A DNA stretch of 64,000 nt from assembly GCF_002192255.1 (NCBI RefSeq), contig NZ_CP021768.1, positions 4,234,001 through 4,298,000 on the forward strand, in the 5' to 3' direction. The translations under genes and the position numbers were made by a program. Under the pieces are notes generated by a model. It did no database searches and was not told the origin of the DNA. It saw only the letters and a list, made by a program, of their open reading frames with translations. Positions 1 to 10,283 of the stretch are shown piece by piece (position 1 is the first letter of the stretch; the number at the start of each line of letters is the position of its first letter). Source of the stretch: Stenotrophomonas sp. WZN-1 (GTDB lineage Bacteria; Pseudomonadota; Gammaproteobacteria; Xanthomonadales; Xanthomonadaceae).

Positions 1-491
1 AGTGGCTGCGTTCGCCGATCGTGTACCGGCAGGAGGACGCTGCGGTGGCGCAGCTGTGGGAGGCGGCGAAGGGGTTCTATTCGCCGCTTGGCAGCTGGTG
101 GCACTACATGAGCATGGCGAAGACCACGTACAGCCGCCACCTGGGCGAGCCCACCATCAGTACCAAGAAGTACCTGTACGTACTGCGTGCCCTGCTTGCC
201 TGCCAGTGGATCGAGAGCGAGCCCACGCCGCCGCCCATGGCCTTCGAGGATCTACTGGACCGGCTGCTGCCGGACGGCCCCGTGCGCGACGCCATCGACG
301 CCCTGCTGGTGGTCAAGCGAGCCAGCGCCGAAGTCACCGCCCGTCCACGCGTCGTCATCATCAGCGACTACATCGATCACGCAATGGCCGTGCGCACGGC
401 GCAGGCCCCACCGCTGCCGGCTGGACAGGGCGACAGCGCGTGGCTGGACGCGCTGTTCCGGGAAATGCTGGCCGAACACGCGCCTGCATGA
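1..491 (+). CDS. Nucleotidyltransferase-like protein, C-terminal part (5' end outside window)
   Basis: The frame is open from the left edge (first full codon at base 3) to a TGA at 489-491, so the N-terminus and any catalytic nucleotidyltransferase motif lie outside the window. The visible part begins WLRSPIVYR and continues with a Tyr/Trp-rich helical stretch (YSPLGSWWHYMSMAK) and TKKYLYVLRALLACQW. This layout resembles the C-terminal half of the predicted nucleotidyltransferases of the COG3541 (YcgL) type, which I recall rather than could test. The first internal ATG is at base 112; a GTG at base 21 is only an artefact of the cut edge. A SMAG palindrome follows 19 bases after the stop. Confidence 0.6.
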   Translation, partial: WLRSPIVYRQEDAAVAQLWEAAKGFYSPLGSWWHYMSMAKTTYSRHLGEPTISTKKYLYVLRALLACQWIESEPTPPPMAFEDLLDRLLPDGPVRDAIDALLVVKRASAEVTARPRVVIISDYIDHAMAVRTAQAPPLPAGQGDSAWLDALFREMLAEHAPA

Positions 492-510
492 AGCGCCGCA
501 GCTGCGCCTG

Positions 511-587
511 GTAGTGCCGGTCGCTGGCCGGCAACCGCAGATATCCAGGTGCGCCCATGAGGTTGCCGGCCAGCGGCCGACACTACC
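511..587. repeat. SMAG-type GTAG palindrome pair
   Basis: Two inverted copies of a GTAGTGCCGG(C/T)CGCTGGCCGGC unit face each other, the second ending GCCGACACTACC. This is the layout of a dimeric SMAG (Stenotrophomonas GTAG) repeat. It lies between the truncated first gene and the carbonic anhydrase homologue, and could act as a transcript 3' end or processing site. Confidence 0.85.
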
Positions 588-659
588 CCGTAGCACGCAC
601 GCGGCCTGCGGACCACGCGGGTATCATCGCGGTGAACGCCCTGATTTCCGGAGACACCG

Positions 660-1190
660 ATGAACCCGCTGCGCCCCTTCCGCGACAAGATGCCCGTCCT
701 CGGCGAGCGCGTGTACATCGATCCGGCCTGCACCCTCATCGGTGACGTGGAACTGGCCGAGGACGTGTCGGTGTGGCCGGGCACGATCATCCGCGGCGAC
801 GTCAACTACGTGCGCATCGGTGCGCGTACCAATGTGCAGGACGGCACGATCATCCACGTCAGCCACCACAGTCCGTACAACAAGGCCGGCTACCCGACCC
901 TGATCGGCGAGGGCGTGACCGTCGGCCATGGCTGCATCATCCACGCGTGCACCATTGGTGATTACAGCCTGATCGGCATGGGCGCCTGCATCCTCGATGG
1001 CGCCCGCGTGGAACGTCATGGCTTCGTCGGTGCCGGTGCGGTGGTCGGCCCGGGCAAGGTGGTCGGCGAAGGCGAGCTCTGGGTGGGCAACCCGGCCCGC
1101 CCGGCGCGCACGCTGAGCGACAAGGAGATCGAGTCGCTGCACTACTCGGCCGACCACTACGTGCGGCTGAAGGACGAATACCTGGGCTGA
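660..1190 (+). CDS. Gamma-carbonic anhydrase family protein (YrdA-like)
   Basis: This is a 176-residue left-handed beta-helix protein of the hexapeptide-repeat type. Family members form trimers that bind zinc between subunits; many are shown or presumed to hydrate carbon dioxide, while others have unknown substrates. The metal-ligand pattern is visible: H66 in a HVSHH block, then H90 and H95 in VGHGCIIH, with the five-residue spacing of the archetypal Cam enzyme. The length matches E. coli YrdA and PaaY. A GGAGA ribosome site sits just upstream of the ATG. The gene appears monocistronic, 120 bases before the RDD operon. The exact substrate cannot be told from sequence. Confidence 0.88.
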   Translation: MNPLRPFRDKMPVLGERVYIDPACTLIGDVELAEDVSVWPGTIIRGDVNYVRIGARTNVQDGTIIHVSHHSPYNKAGYPTLIGEGVTVGHGCIIHACTIGDYSLIGMGACILDGARVERHGFVGAGAVVGPGKVVGEGELWVGNPARPARTLSDKEIESLHYSADHYVRLKDEYLG

Positions 1191-1313
1191 GCGGCCAACG
1201 CCGCCATGCGGCTCTGCTAAAGTCTGGGCCCGACCAGGACCTGTCGAGACCCCCATGCCTGTGGCTGCCTGCCGGAGAGGACTCCGCCGCCCACAACCAA
1301 GGCCATCGCACTG

Positions 1314-2003
1314 ATGGCCGTACCGATGCTCGATACCTACCGCGAGGTGGTGACGCCGGAGGGTGTGCCGCTGCAGTTGCCGGCGGCCGGCCCGGTGCCA
1401 CGGGCGATGGCCTGGCTGGTGGATCTGGGCGTGCGCATCGCGGTCCTGGTGGTGATGTCGATTCCCCTGGCACTGCTGGATTCGTTCGGCTCCGGCCTCT
1501 ACCTGGTGCTGATGTTCCTGGTCTACTGGACCTACCCGATCGTCTGCGAAGCACTGTGGGGCCGCACCCTGGGCAAGCGCGCACTGGGCCTGCGCGTGCT
1601 CGCGCGCGATGGCGCGCCGGTGGGCTGGATGGCCGCCATCACCCGCAACCTGCTGCGCACCGTGGACATGCTGCCGTTCGGCTATGCACTGGGCCTGGTC
1701 AGCAGCCTGTTCGATCCGCACGGCCGCCGCCTCGGCGACCTGGTGGCCGGCACCGTGGTGGTGCATGCACCGGTGCTGTACCTGCCGCCTCCGCCCACCA
1801 TCGACAGCGTGCTGGCCCCACCGCAGCCGCTGCGGCCGGAGGAACAGGCCGCACTGATGGCCTTCGCCGAGCGCGCGCCGCGGCTGTCGGCGGCACGCCA
1901 GCAGGAACTGGCCGGCATTGCCGAGCCACTGACCGGCACCCACGGCCAGGTCGGCGTGCTGCGCCTGTATGCCATGGCCAACTGGCTGCTGGGGCGGCGA
2001 TGA
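1314..2003 (+). CDS. RDD family membrane protein
   Basis: A 229-residue protein with an N-terminal RDD domain: three hydrophobic segments at about residues 30-55, 62-82 and 105-130, with the RTLGKRALGLRVL motif between them and DPHGRRLGDLVAG after them. RDD proteins are inner-membrane proteins of poorly defined, possibly transport-related function. It opens a six-gene operon (RDD, SpoIIM, DUF4129, DUF4350, MoxR, DUF58) and its TGA overlaps the ATG of the next gene. A second in-frame ATG four codons in (1326) is an equally possible start. Confidence 0.87.
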   Translation: MAVPMLDTYREVVTPEGVPLQLPAAGPVPRAMAWLVDLGVRIAVLVVMSIPLALLDSFGSGLYLVLMFLVYWTYPIVCEALWGRTLGKRALGLRVLARDGAPVGWMAAITRNLLRTVDMLPFGYALGLVSSLFDPHGRRLGDLVAGTVVVHAPVLYLPPPPTIDSVLAPPQPLRPEEQAALMAFAERAPRLSAARQQELAGIAEPLTGTHGQVGVLRLYAMANWLLGRR

Positions 2004-2992
2004 AGCAGGAACAGTTCGTCGCCCGCTACCAGCAGGAATGGCAGGACCTGGAACACTGGCTGCTGCTGCGCGCCGGTGTTTCGCGCCGCACGCGGCGCAA
2101 GGCCAGCGCGCTGGCGCTGGACGATACCGCTTTCCCGCAGCGCTACCGGCGCCTGTGCCAGCAGCTGGCGCTGGCCCGCGAGCGCGGCTACAGCCCACAG
2201 CTGGTGCAACGCCTGCAGCAGCTGATGCAGCAGGGCCACAGCGTGCTGTACCGCACGCCGCCGACGCGCTGGCGCAGTGCACTGGAATTCCTGGTCGCCG
2301 ACTTCCCGCTGCTGGTGCGCAGCCAGGCGCGCAGCATGTGGGTGGCGCTGGCGATGTTCGCGCTGCCGGCACTGGCCTGCTTCGTGCTGGTACAGGTCTA
2401 TCCGGACCTGATCCACATGGTGATGGACAACCGCCAGATCGCCGAAATGGAGCGCATGTACGATCCCGCCGCCGAGCGCCTGGGGCGCGACAGCGGCACC
2501 GACTGGATGATGTTCGGCCACTACATCCTGAACAACATCAGCATCGCCCTGCGTACCTTCGCCAGCGGCCTGCTGGCCGGCCTGGGCACGTTGCTGGTGC
2601 TGCTGTTCAACGGCGTGATCATCGGTTCGGTGGCCGGCCACCTGCAGCACATCGGCCATGGTGATCCGTTCTGGCGCTTCGTCGCAGGCCATGGTGCCTT
2701 CGAGCTGACCGCGATCGTGATCGCTGGCGGTGCCGGCCTGCAGCTGGGCATGAAGCTACTGGCACCCGGCCGGCGCAGCCGCCTGGATGCACTGGTCGAG
2801 GGTGGCCGCATCGGTGCGCGCCTGTGCCTGGGCGTGGCGTTCATGCTGCTGGTGGCCGCCTTCATCGAGGCCTTCTGGTCGTCGATTGCCGAAGTACCGG
2901 CGTGGGGCAAGTTCAGCGTGGCCGGCGTGCTGTGGGCCGGCGTGCTGCTGTGGCTGTGGCGCGGCGGACGCGGAGGCGGCAATGCGCATTGA
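2000..2992 (+). CDS. Stage II sporulation protein M family (SpoIIM/DUF95) membrane protein
   Basis: A 330-residue protein that starts at the ATGA overlap with the RDD gene. The N-terminal third is charged and helical (MKQEQFVARYQQEWQDLEHW), followed by several membrane segments. These include one near residue 115 and a conserved-looking core with FGHYILNNISIALRTFASG and FNGVIIGSVAGHL, typical of SpoIIM-domain proteins. In non-sporulating bacteria these genes sit with MoxR and DUF58 genes, as here, and their molecular role is not established; sporulation is not implied. The frame continues upstream of the chosen start only because the region is GC-rich. Confidence 0.87.
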   Translation: MKQEQFVARYQQEWQDLEHWLLLRAGVSRRTRRKASALALDDTAFPQRYRRLCQQLALARERGYSPQLVQRLQQLMQQGHSVLYRTPPTRWRSALEFLVADFPLLVRSQARSMWVALAMFALPALACFVLVQVYPDLIHMVMDNRQIAEMERMYDPAAERLGRDSGTDWMMFGHYILNNISIALRTFASGLLAGLGTLLVLLFNGVIIGSVAGHLQHIGHGDPFWRFVAGHGAFELTAIVIAGGAGLQLGMKLLAPGRRSRLDALVEGGRIGARLCLGVAFMLLVAAFIEAFWSSIAEVPAWGKFSVAGVLWAGVLLWLWRGGRGGGNAH

Positions 2993-4598
2993 CCACCTGG
3001 ACGTGGTGCTGCGCGCGCGCAGTGGCTGGGAAGCGATGGAGCTGGGCAGCGCCCTGTCGCGCCGCCACGCGCGCGCGGTATGGGGCAGCTGGCTGCTGGC
3101 CAGTGCGCCGCTGTTCGTGGTCTTCAACGCACTGGGCTGGTGGTTGGATGCGTTCGGCTGGGCCTGGCTGGCGTTGTGGTGGTGCAAGCCGCTGTTCGAA
3201 CGTGCGCCGCTGTATGTGCTGTCGCGTGGCGTCTTCGGCGAGCCGGTCGGTGCGCTGGCTGCCCTGCGCGCGCAACGCAGCTGGGGCAATGCAGGATTCT
3301 GGGGCTACCTGGGCTGGCGCCGTTTCAGCGTGCTGCGCAGCCTGTGCCTGCCGGTGAACCTGCTGGAAGGCAACGCACCGGCCCAGCGCGGCGCACGCCG
3401 CCGCGCCGTGGTCGCCGGTGCAGCGGGCGCCGCTGTCGTGCTGACCGTGGCCTGCATGGCCTTTGAAGCGGTGCTGGTGTCCGGCGTGATCGGCGCGGTG
3501 TTCATGTTCATGCCACTGGAGCTGATGTCCGAATCGTGGCGCGCCGCATGGGACATGATCGGCCAGGACACACCCGCATGGGCGCGGCTGGGCTTCAACC
3601 TGGCGTGCTGGCTGGCGTCGGTGCTGATCGGGCCGTTCTACGTCGGCGCCGGCTTCGGCCTGTACTTGAACCGGCGCACCCAGATGGAAGCGTGGGACGT
3701 GGAGATCGCCCTGCGCCGCCTGCGCGAGCGACTGCTGCCGGCGGCGTCGACGCTGGCCCTGCTGCTGTGCCTGGCCCTGCCGCTGGTGTCCGCGCCAGTG
3801 CATGCGCAGGACGCGCAGACGGTCGCGGAGCAGGCGGACGATGCCGACGAGGACGAGGACAGCGCGGAGGAACCGGCCACCGCGGCGACCGATCCGGCCA
3901 ATGCACCGGCCATGATCTTCGGTGCGGCGCCAGTGGACACCGCCGGCTTCCGCCAGGCGGTGAACCGCGCCTATGAAGATCCGCTGCAGCGCCCGACCCG
4001 CCAGGTCACGCGCTGGAAGCCGATCGAACAGGCCGAGGAAAAGAAGAAGGAAGACACGTCGCCGCAGGGCGACAGCAGCAACAAGGGCGAGCGCAGCAAC
4101 CGCAAGGCCGGCATCGCCTGGCTGGCGCGCCTGGCCGAGTGGGGCCTGTGGGGCCTGCTGGGCGTCCTGCTGCTGGTGCTGCTGTTGACCGCACGGTTGT
4201 GGCTGCCGTGGCTGCGCGGCAGTGGCCGGCGCAAGGCCGAGGCCGCACCGCAGGTGGTGGAAGAACAGGTGGAGCTGCCGGTGGTGCTGCCGCCGGACGT
4301 GGCCACCCAGGCCGGCCTGCTGTGGGACCAGGGCCGGCCGCGGCAGGCGCTGGCCCTGCTGTACCGCGCCAGCGTGCGCACGGTGGGCGAACGCAGCGGC
4401 ATCGCGCTTCCGCCCGGTGCCACCGAAGCGCAATGCCTGCGTGCGTCGCGGCGCATGCCCGATGCCACCGACCGTGACCTGTTCGCGCGCATCGTGCGCA
4501 TGTGGCAGTACGCCGCCTACGGTGGCCGCCTGCCCAGCCGCGCCGATTTCGATGCATTGGCCGATACCCTGCGCCAGCAGTACAGGTGGCTGGCATGA
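2982..4598 (+). CDS. DUF4129 domain-containing membrane protein
   Basis: A 538-residue protein whose ATG lies 11 bases inside the end of the SpoIIM gene. There are membrane segments in the first 260 residues, then a signal-like hydrophobic stretch ending VSAPVHAQDAQ. An acidic linker (DDADEDEDSAEEP) follows, then another membrane segment (LWGLLGVLLLVLLLTARLWL). The C-terminal DUF4129 domain has LLYRASVRTVGERSG and WQYAAYGGRLPS. This arrangement puts a large loop in the periplasm and the DUF4129 domain on the other side of the last helix. Function is unknown; operon position suggests a partner of the MoxR ATPase. Confidence 0.83.
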   Translation: MRIDHLDVVLRARSGWEAMELGSALSRRHARAVWGSWLLASAPLFVVFNALGWWLDAFGWAWLALWWCKPLFERAPLYVLSRGVFGEPVGALAALRAQRSWGNAGFWGYLGWRRFSVLRSLCLPVNLLEGNAPAQRGARRRAVVAGAAGAAVVLTVACMAFEAVLVSGVIGAVFMFMPLELMSESWRAAWDMIGQDTPAWARLGFNLACWLASVLIGPFYVGAGFGLYLNRRTQMEAWDVEIALRRLRERLLPAASTLALLLCLALPLVSAPVHAQDAQTVAEQADDADEDEDSAEEPATAATDPANAPAMIFGAAPVDTAGFRQAVNRAYEDPLQRPTRQVTRWKPIEQAEEKKKEDTSPQGDSSNKGERSNRKAGIAWLARLAEWGLWGLLGVLLLVLLLTARLWLPWLRGSGRRKAEAAPQVVEEQVELPVVLPPDVATQAGLLWDQGRPRQALALLYRASVRTVGERSGIALPPGATEAQCLRASRRMPDATDRDLFARIVRMWQYAAYGGRLPSRADFDALADTLRQQYRWLA

Positions 4599-5775
4599 GC
4601 CCGCGCCTGTTCTGGTCGCTGCTGCTGGGTGCGCTGGTGCTGTTCGGCGTGCCGCTGACGATCCTTTACCTGCGCACGCACGAACGCGTGACCGAGACCG
4701 TGCAGCTGCCGCCGCAGGGCGAAGCGGGCTACAACCCGCTGTACGTGCTTGGGCAGGCCCTGCGCGCTGACGGCATCGACGTGCACGCGCGGCCGCGGCT
4801 GGACCTGCAGCAGATGGCGCTGGGCCCGCACGATACGGTGGTGCTGCTGCAGGACAGCAGCGAGCTGCCGGCGCCAACGGCCAGGGCCCTGCTGGCCTGG
4901 GTCGATGGTGGTGGCCATCTGCTGGTGCGCACGCCGCCACCGGCCGAGGACGACGCCAGCAGCACGCAGGGTCCGCTGCTGGACCAGCTGGGCGTTGACA
5001 GCCTGTACCAGCAGAGCGACTGCCAGCCGTTCCACGTCATCGACGATCCCAGCCATGTGGAGTTCTGCGGCGGCCGTCGCTTCACGCTGGGCTTTGCCGC
5101 CAGTGCGCAGGCCGAACGACGCTGGGGCAACGAGCGCAACCTGGTGTTCGCGCGACTGCGCCATGGCCAGGGCAAGGTGAGCGTGCTGGCCGACATGGAA
5201 TTCATGCGTGGCGAGGTGGATTCGCCGGCGGCCCGCCTGGCGTCGGCTGCGGGCAAGGCCAGCGACGGCCTGCACGATCTCTCGCACCGCGACCTGACCC
5301 GTTACCTGCTCGATCCGAACTACGGCAAGGGCGCTTTCTGGCTGGTCTACGCCAGCCGCCCGCCATCGCTGTGGGCGCGCGTGTTCTACCAGGGCTGGCC
5401 GGTGTGGGCGCCGCTGCTGCTGGCCCTGCTCGGCTGGCTGTGGAGCCGCTCGCAACGCTTCGGCAGCCGCCTGCCGTCGCCGGTGCTGGAACGCCGCTCG
5501 CTGCTGGAACACGTGCGTGCCAGCGGCGAGCTGCTGCTGCGATTCGGCCACGGCGCGCGCCTGTATGACGCCGTGCTCGCCCTGTTCCTGCATCGCCTGC
5601 GCCTGCGCGCACCGGTGGCCGCCGCACTGGATGGCGCACCGCGCGAACAGGCCATCGCCGAACTGCTGTCCTGGCCGCAAGTCCGCGTTGCCAGCGCGCT
5701 CACGCCCCCTCCGCCGCACGATTCCTCCGCCCTGCGCGAGCGCATCCGCTTGCTGCTCCAGATGAGATCCCTGCT

Positions 5776-5779
<4 letters not shown>
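4595..5779 (+). CDS. DUF4350 domain-containing protein
   Basis: A 394-residue protein that begins at an ATGA overlap with the DUF4129 gene. One N-terminal membrane anchor (FWSLLLGALVLFGVPLTILY) precedes a domain with NPLYVLGQALRADG, DTVVLLQDSSELP and LLAWVDGGGHLLVRTP. That is the glutamine-amidotransferase-like fold assigned to DUF4350. A second hydrophobic helix (VWAPLLLALLGWLWS) follows near residue 275. No catalytic nucleophile is evident. The fold and context suggest a scaffold or binding role within the MoxR-associated complex, which is inference. Confidence 0.82.
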
Positions 5780-6758
<979 letters not shown>

Positions 6759-6762
<4 letters not shown>

Positions 6763-8057
6763 GGCCGGCCCCGCTGCTGCTGGTGCTGCTGCTGGCCTGG
6801 GCTGCCCTGGGTGGCCTGGTGCTGGGCGGGTTGCTGCCGCGTTGGAGCTGGGCGCTGGCGGCGCTGGCGATTGCCGTGCCGGCGCTGATGGATCTATGGC
6901 GCCAGTCGCGGCGTCCGTCGCCGCAGGTACAACGCGAACTGCCCGAGGCGCTGGCGCTGGGCGTGCGCCGCGAGGCAGCGCTGCGGCTGCAGGCCGAGCA
7001 ATCAATGATGGTGCAGGTGTTCGACCTGGTGCCCGGCGGCTGGCCGCTGGAATCGCTGCCGCAGCGCGTGCACCTGCAGGCCGGTAGCGCCTCCACGCTG
7101 CACTACCACCTGCAGCCGCTGCAGCGGGGGCACTTCCGCTTTGAAGGCGTGCACCTGCGCATGCGCTCACCGTGGCGCCTGTGGTGGCAGCAACGCACGC
7201 TGCCACCGGCGCTGGACGTGCGGGTCTATCCGAACTTCGTGCCGCTTACCCGCTTCGCCCTGTTCAGTGCCGACCAGGCCTCGCGGCTGGTCGGCGCACA
7301 CGTGAAGCGCCGCCGCGGCGAAGGCACCGACTTCCACCAGATGCGCGAATACCGCATCGGCGACAGCCTGCGCCAGCTCGACTGGAAGGCCACCGCACGC
7401 GCGCGCAAGCTGATCTCGCGCGAGTACCAGGACGAGAAGAACCAGCAGCTGCTGCTGATGCTCGACAGCGGCCGGCGCATGCTGGCCAGCGAAGGCGGGC
7501 TCTCGCACTTCGACCATGCCTTGAATGCCTCACTGGTGGTGGCCTACCTGGCGTTGCGCCAGGGTGATGCCGCCGGCCTGTTCGCTGCTGGTGGCGAACG
7601 CCGCTGGGTGGCACCGCAGCGCGGCATGGGCACGGTCGAGCACCTGCTGCGCGCCAGCTACGACCTGCAGCCGCGCGCGGTGGCCACCGATTACCTGGCC
7701 GCCGCCACCGAAGTGTCGCTGCGTCAGCGCCGGCGTGCGCTGGTGATGCTGGTCAGCAACGTACGCGACGAGGACATCGAAGACCTGCTGGCGGCAGTGC
7801 GCCTGCTGCAGCGGCGCCACCTGGTGTGCGTGGCCAGCCTGCGCGAACGCGAGCTGGACGGCGCGCTGGACAGCGAAGTGCAGACACTGGAAGACGCCAC
7901 CCAGGCCGGTGCCGCGGCGCTGTACCTGCAGCAGCGCGCCAAGGCGCATGAGGCGCTGCGCAGCGAGAAGGTGATGGTGCTGGACGTCACCGCCGACGCC
8001 CTGCCCGGCGCGCTGGTGGAGCGCTATCTGGCAGTGAAGCGCGAAGGGTTGCTCTGA
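6759..8057 (+). CDS. DUF58 domain-containing protein
   Basis: A 432-residue protein with two N-terminal membrane helices (residues about 4-22 and 27-43). The DUF58 signature follows: RRGEGTDFHQMREYRIGD, then RQLDWKATARARKL. A VWA-like fold comes next, with LLLMLDSGRRM in the MIDAS-strand position; the usual DxSxS is here DSGRR, so metal binding may be altered. It is the last gene of the six-gene operon and partner of the MoxR ATPase. A palindromic repeat begins 17 bases after its stop. Confidence 0.88.
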
Positions 8058-8073
8058 TACCAGCGATCGCTCT

Positions 8074-8133
8074 GGTGGGTGCCAACCTTGGTTGGCACAA
8101 AATCCACAGCGCCGACCAAGGTCGGCCACTACC
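8074..8133. repeat. Palindromic intergenic repeat pair
   Basis: Two adjacent hairpins: GTGCCAACC/GGTTGGCAC with a TT loop, and GCCGACC/GGTCGGC, ending CACTACC. They belong to the same family as copies at 10069 and 17344 and mark the convergent ends of the DUF58 operon and the glutathionylspermidine-synthase-like gene. Confidence 0.75.
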
Positions 8134-8196
8134 TACAGCGGTTGTTCTACGACCGGCGTCGGTCGCCCACGCCGGCCCTGAGGTGCCGCACCACCA

Positions 8197-9375
8197 TCAG
8201 ACGTAGATCCGCGTCGGCGCCTCATCAACGATCGCGTGCGGCACGAAGCGCGCACTGTCACGGGTGATCGCGCTGTCGTCCTCGCGGATGCCGATGCCGC
8301 AGGCGTGGTCACCCACCACCCAGCTGCCGATCAGCGGATAGCCGCCTTCGAAGCGGGTCAGCGGATGCGCGCGCTGGATGATCGCCGGGCCGTCGTAGGG
8401 ACCGTCGCTGCGCTGGGTGCTGCCATCGGCCAGGTGCATCTCGATGTTGGCACCTTCGCGCGAGAACAGCGGCTTGCGCACCCAGCCCGACGCCAGCGTG
8501 CTGCCGTCGTCGAAGTGTGCCTCCAGCAGGTTCGGATGGCCCACGTTGCGCTGCCACAGCAACGGCAGGATACCCTTGTTGCTCAGCACCGCCTTCCACG
8601 CCGGCTCCAGCAGCTGCACGCCCGAGCCGGGCAACGCGCGGCCGAATTCCTCGGCCATCAGGTCTTCCAGCGGATACAGCTTGAACAGCGTACCGATCAC
8701 CGAATCGTCCAGCGCGGTGAAGCGGCCGTCCTCGGACAGGCCGATATCCTCGATGGCGATGGCCTGGCCATGCAGGCCAGCCTGCGACGCACAGTCGCGC
8801 AGGTAGTCGACAGTGCCACGATCTTCTTCAGAGCTTCCCACGGCGCTGAAATACAGCGGCGGCGGCAGCCGCGTGGCCAGTTCGCCGAAGCGTTCGACCA
8901 GCGCCTCATGGATCGCATTGAACTGGTCGGCGTGCTGCGGCAGGCGACCGGCATTGCGCTGGTCTTCCAGCCACTGCCACTGGAAGAAGCTGGCCTCGAA
9001 CAGCGAGGTCGGCGTGTCGTAGTTCAGCTCGTACAGCTTGGCGGGGCCGGTGCCGTCGTAGGCCAGATCCAGGCGACCGTACAGATGCGGCTGGCGCTGG
9101 CGCCAGCTGTCGGCGATCCAGTCGCGGTAGTGCGACGGAATCGCCAGCTGGTCCATCAGGCGTTCGCTGCCGACGACATCGCCGACCAGGTCCAGCGCCA
9201 TCTGGTGCAGCTCGGCGCTGGGGTCTTCGATGTCCTGTTCGATCTGGCGCAGGGTGAAGGCGTAGTACGCGCTTTCATCCCAGTACGGCTGGCCGTCGAT
9301 GGTGTGGAAGCGGAAACCCGCCTTTTCCGCGCGTGCCCGCCACTGGGCACGCTCGGCAATCCGGATGCGCTGCAC
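8197..9375 (-). CDS. Glutathionylspermidine synthase family protein (YgiC-like)
   Basis: A 392-residue ATP-grasp ligase of the preATP-grasp/GSP_synth type. Visible family blocks include WDESAYYAFT near the N-terminus, KLYELNYDTPTSLFE, WKAVLSNKGILPLLW and WVRKPLFSREGANI near the C-terminus. The start is taken as the GTG at 9375 (VQRIRIAERAQW), 7 bases after the stop of the upstream DUF1190 gene; the open frame upstream of it overlaps that gene. The pairing matches E. coli ygiB-ygiC. The amidase half of bifunctional Gss is absent, so this is a stand-alone ligase with unproven substrate. Confidence 0.87.
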   Translation of the reverse strand: MQRIRIAERAQWRARAEKAGFRFHTIDGQPYWDESAYYAFTLRQIEQDIEDPSAELHQMALDLVGDVVGSERLMDQLAIPSHYRDWIADSWRQRQPHLYGRLDLAYDGTGPAKLYELNYDTPTSLFEASFFQWQWLEDQRNAGRLPQHADQFNAIHEALVERFGELATRLPPPLYFSAVGSSEEDRGTVDYLRDCASQAGLHGQAIAIEDIGLSEDGRFTALDDSVIGTLFKLYPLEDLMAEEFGRALPGSGVQLLEPAWKAVLSNKGILPLLWQRNVGHPNLLEAHFDDGSTLASGWVRKPLFSREGANIEMHLADGSTQRSDGPYDGPAIIQRAHPLTRFEGGYPLIGSWVVGDHACGIGIREDDSAITRDSARFVPHAIVDEAPTRIYV

Positions 9376-9382
9376 GGGTCGA

Positions 9383-9955
9383 TCAGCCGCCGTAGCTGCC
9401 GCTGGTGCTGCGGCGTGCGCTGGTGTTGCCGAAGCCACCACGGCTGGCGGTGACCGCACGGTTCGGCTCGCTGGTGACCGGGGCCAGGCCCGCCTTGCCG
9501 GCGCCGATGCCGCTGGCGGTGTTCAGGCCACCGCTGCCGCCCGGAGCCGGGCGCGCCCAACCGGCGCTCTTGTCCTGGTAGGCCGGCGACGCGGCCGGCG
9601 CCTGCGGGGCGAGGCCACCGCGGTTGCTCAGCATCTGCGACATGAAGAAGCCCATCATCATCGGGCCGATGAACGAAGTACCGGCCGAGGTGTGCTGCTG
9701 CACGCACTGCTCCGGCTTGTAGTCCTTCTCGCAGGCTTCCTTGCTGGCGTACTTCGGCGCCGCATCGGCGGCCTGCTTCTGCGCTTCGGCGAAGGCATTG
9801 CGGCACGACGACGGATCGCCGGTGGCCTCGGTGCAGGCCTCCACCGAGGTATACAGGCCTTCCTGCACCTTCACCTCCGGCTCCTTCTGGCAGGCGGTGA
9901 ACAGCAGCGGCGCGGCGCTCATCAGCAGCAGCGCGGTGGTGCGGGAACGTTTCAT
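9383..9955 (-). CDS. DUF1190 family lipoprotein (YgiB-like)
   Basis: A 190-residue protein starting MKRSRTTALL, with a lipoprotein signal whose cysteine is in LLFTACQ. The mature part has several cysteines (VEACTEATGDPSSCRNAF, KEACEKDYKPEQCVQQ) typical of DUF1190, then a PMMMGFFMSQML hydrophobic patch. A Gly/Ser/Ala-rich tail ends SGSYGG. An in-frame extension upstream to 10051 is unlikely because it precedes the signal peptide. It lies directly upstream of the YgiC-like ligase and is probably co-transcribed. Function in the family is unknown. Confidence 0.85.
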   Translation of the reverse strand: MKRSRTTALLLMSAAPLLFTACQKEPEVKVQEGLYTSVEACTEATGDPSSCRNAFAEAQKQAADAAPKYASKEACEKDYKPEQCVQQHTSAGTSFIGPMMMGFFMSQMLSNRGGLAPQAPAASPAYQDKSAGWARPAPGGSGGLNTASGIGAGKAGLAPVTSEPNRAVTASRGGFGNTSARRSTSGSYGG

Positions 9956-10283
9956 GGCCTCATGCCCTGTCGACGGATCAATGCCCCAATGATGCCAAAT
10001 CCGGGCCAGCAACCGGAATCGGCAAAGTGGGAAAGATGAACGGACTTTCATTTTCGTCGTTCCGCATCATCCACGCATGGCGTGGATCTACTGTGTCGAC
10101 CAAGGTCGACACCCACCAACAGCTTGCAGCCGGCCATCCGACGGATAGCCCAGCCGTTGCCGTTGCTTCAGCCGGTGCCGGGCGCAGCCGGCCGGACCAC
10201 CTCCGGTGGTTGCAGCAGCAACTGAAAAAATTGGCCATGATCGGGCGACCCCCACGTCGTACGGCCCGCCCGTTCCGCCAGCC
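9956..10283. other. Divergent intergenic region between the ygiB-like gene and ilvD
   Basis: A 328-base gap that must hold both promoters. It contains the repeat at 10069-10117. Elsewhere I see no gene; short open frames here have no start context or recognisable product. Confidence 0.6.
10069..10117. repeat. Two tandem palindromes upstream of ilvD
   Basis: An ATCCACGC-ATG-GCGTGGAT hairpin leads through a CTAC link into GTGTCGACC-AA-GGTCGACAC and ends CCCACC. Each stem is perfect or nearly so. It is the same class of two-hairpin element as at 8074 and 17344. Confidence 0.75.

Noticed and set aside
624..2372. Long minus-strand open frame (582 codons) opposite the carbonic anhydrase and RDD genes
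   Set aside because: Composition is His/Gln/Ala/Arg-rich shadow typical of GC-rich antisense frames; the plus strand has recognised genes throughout.
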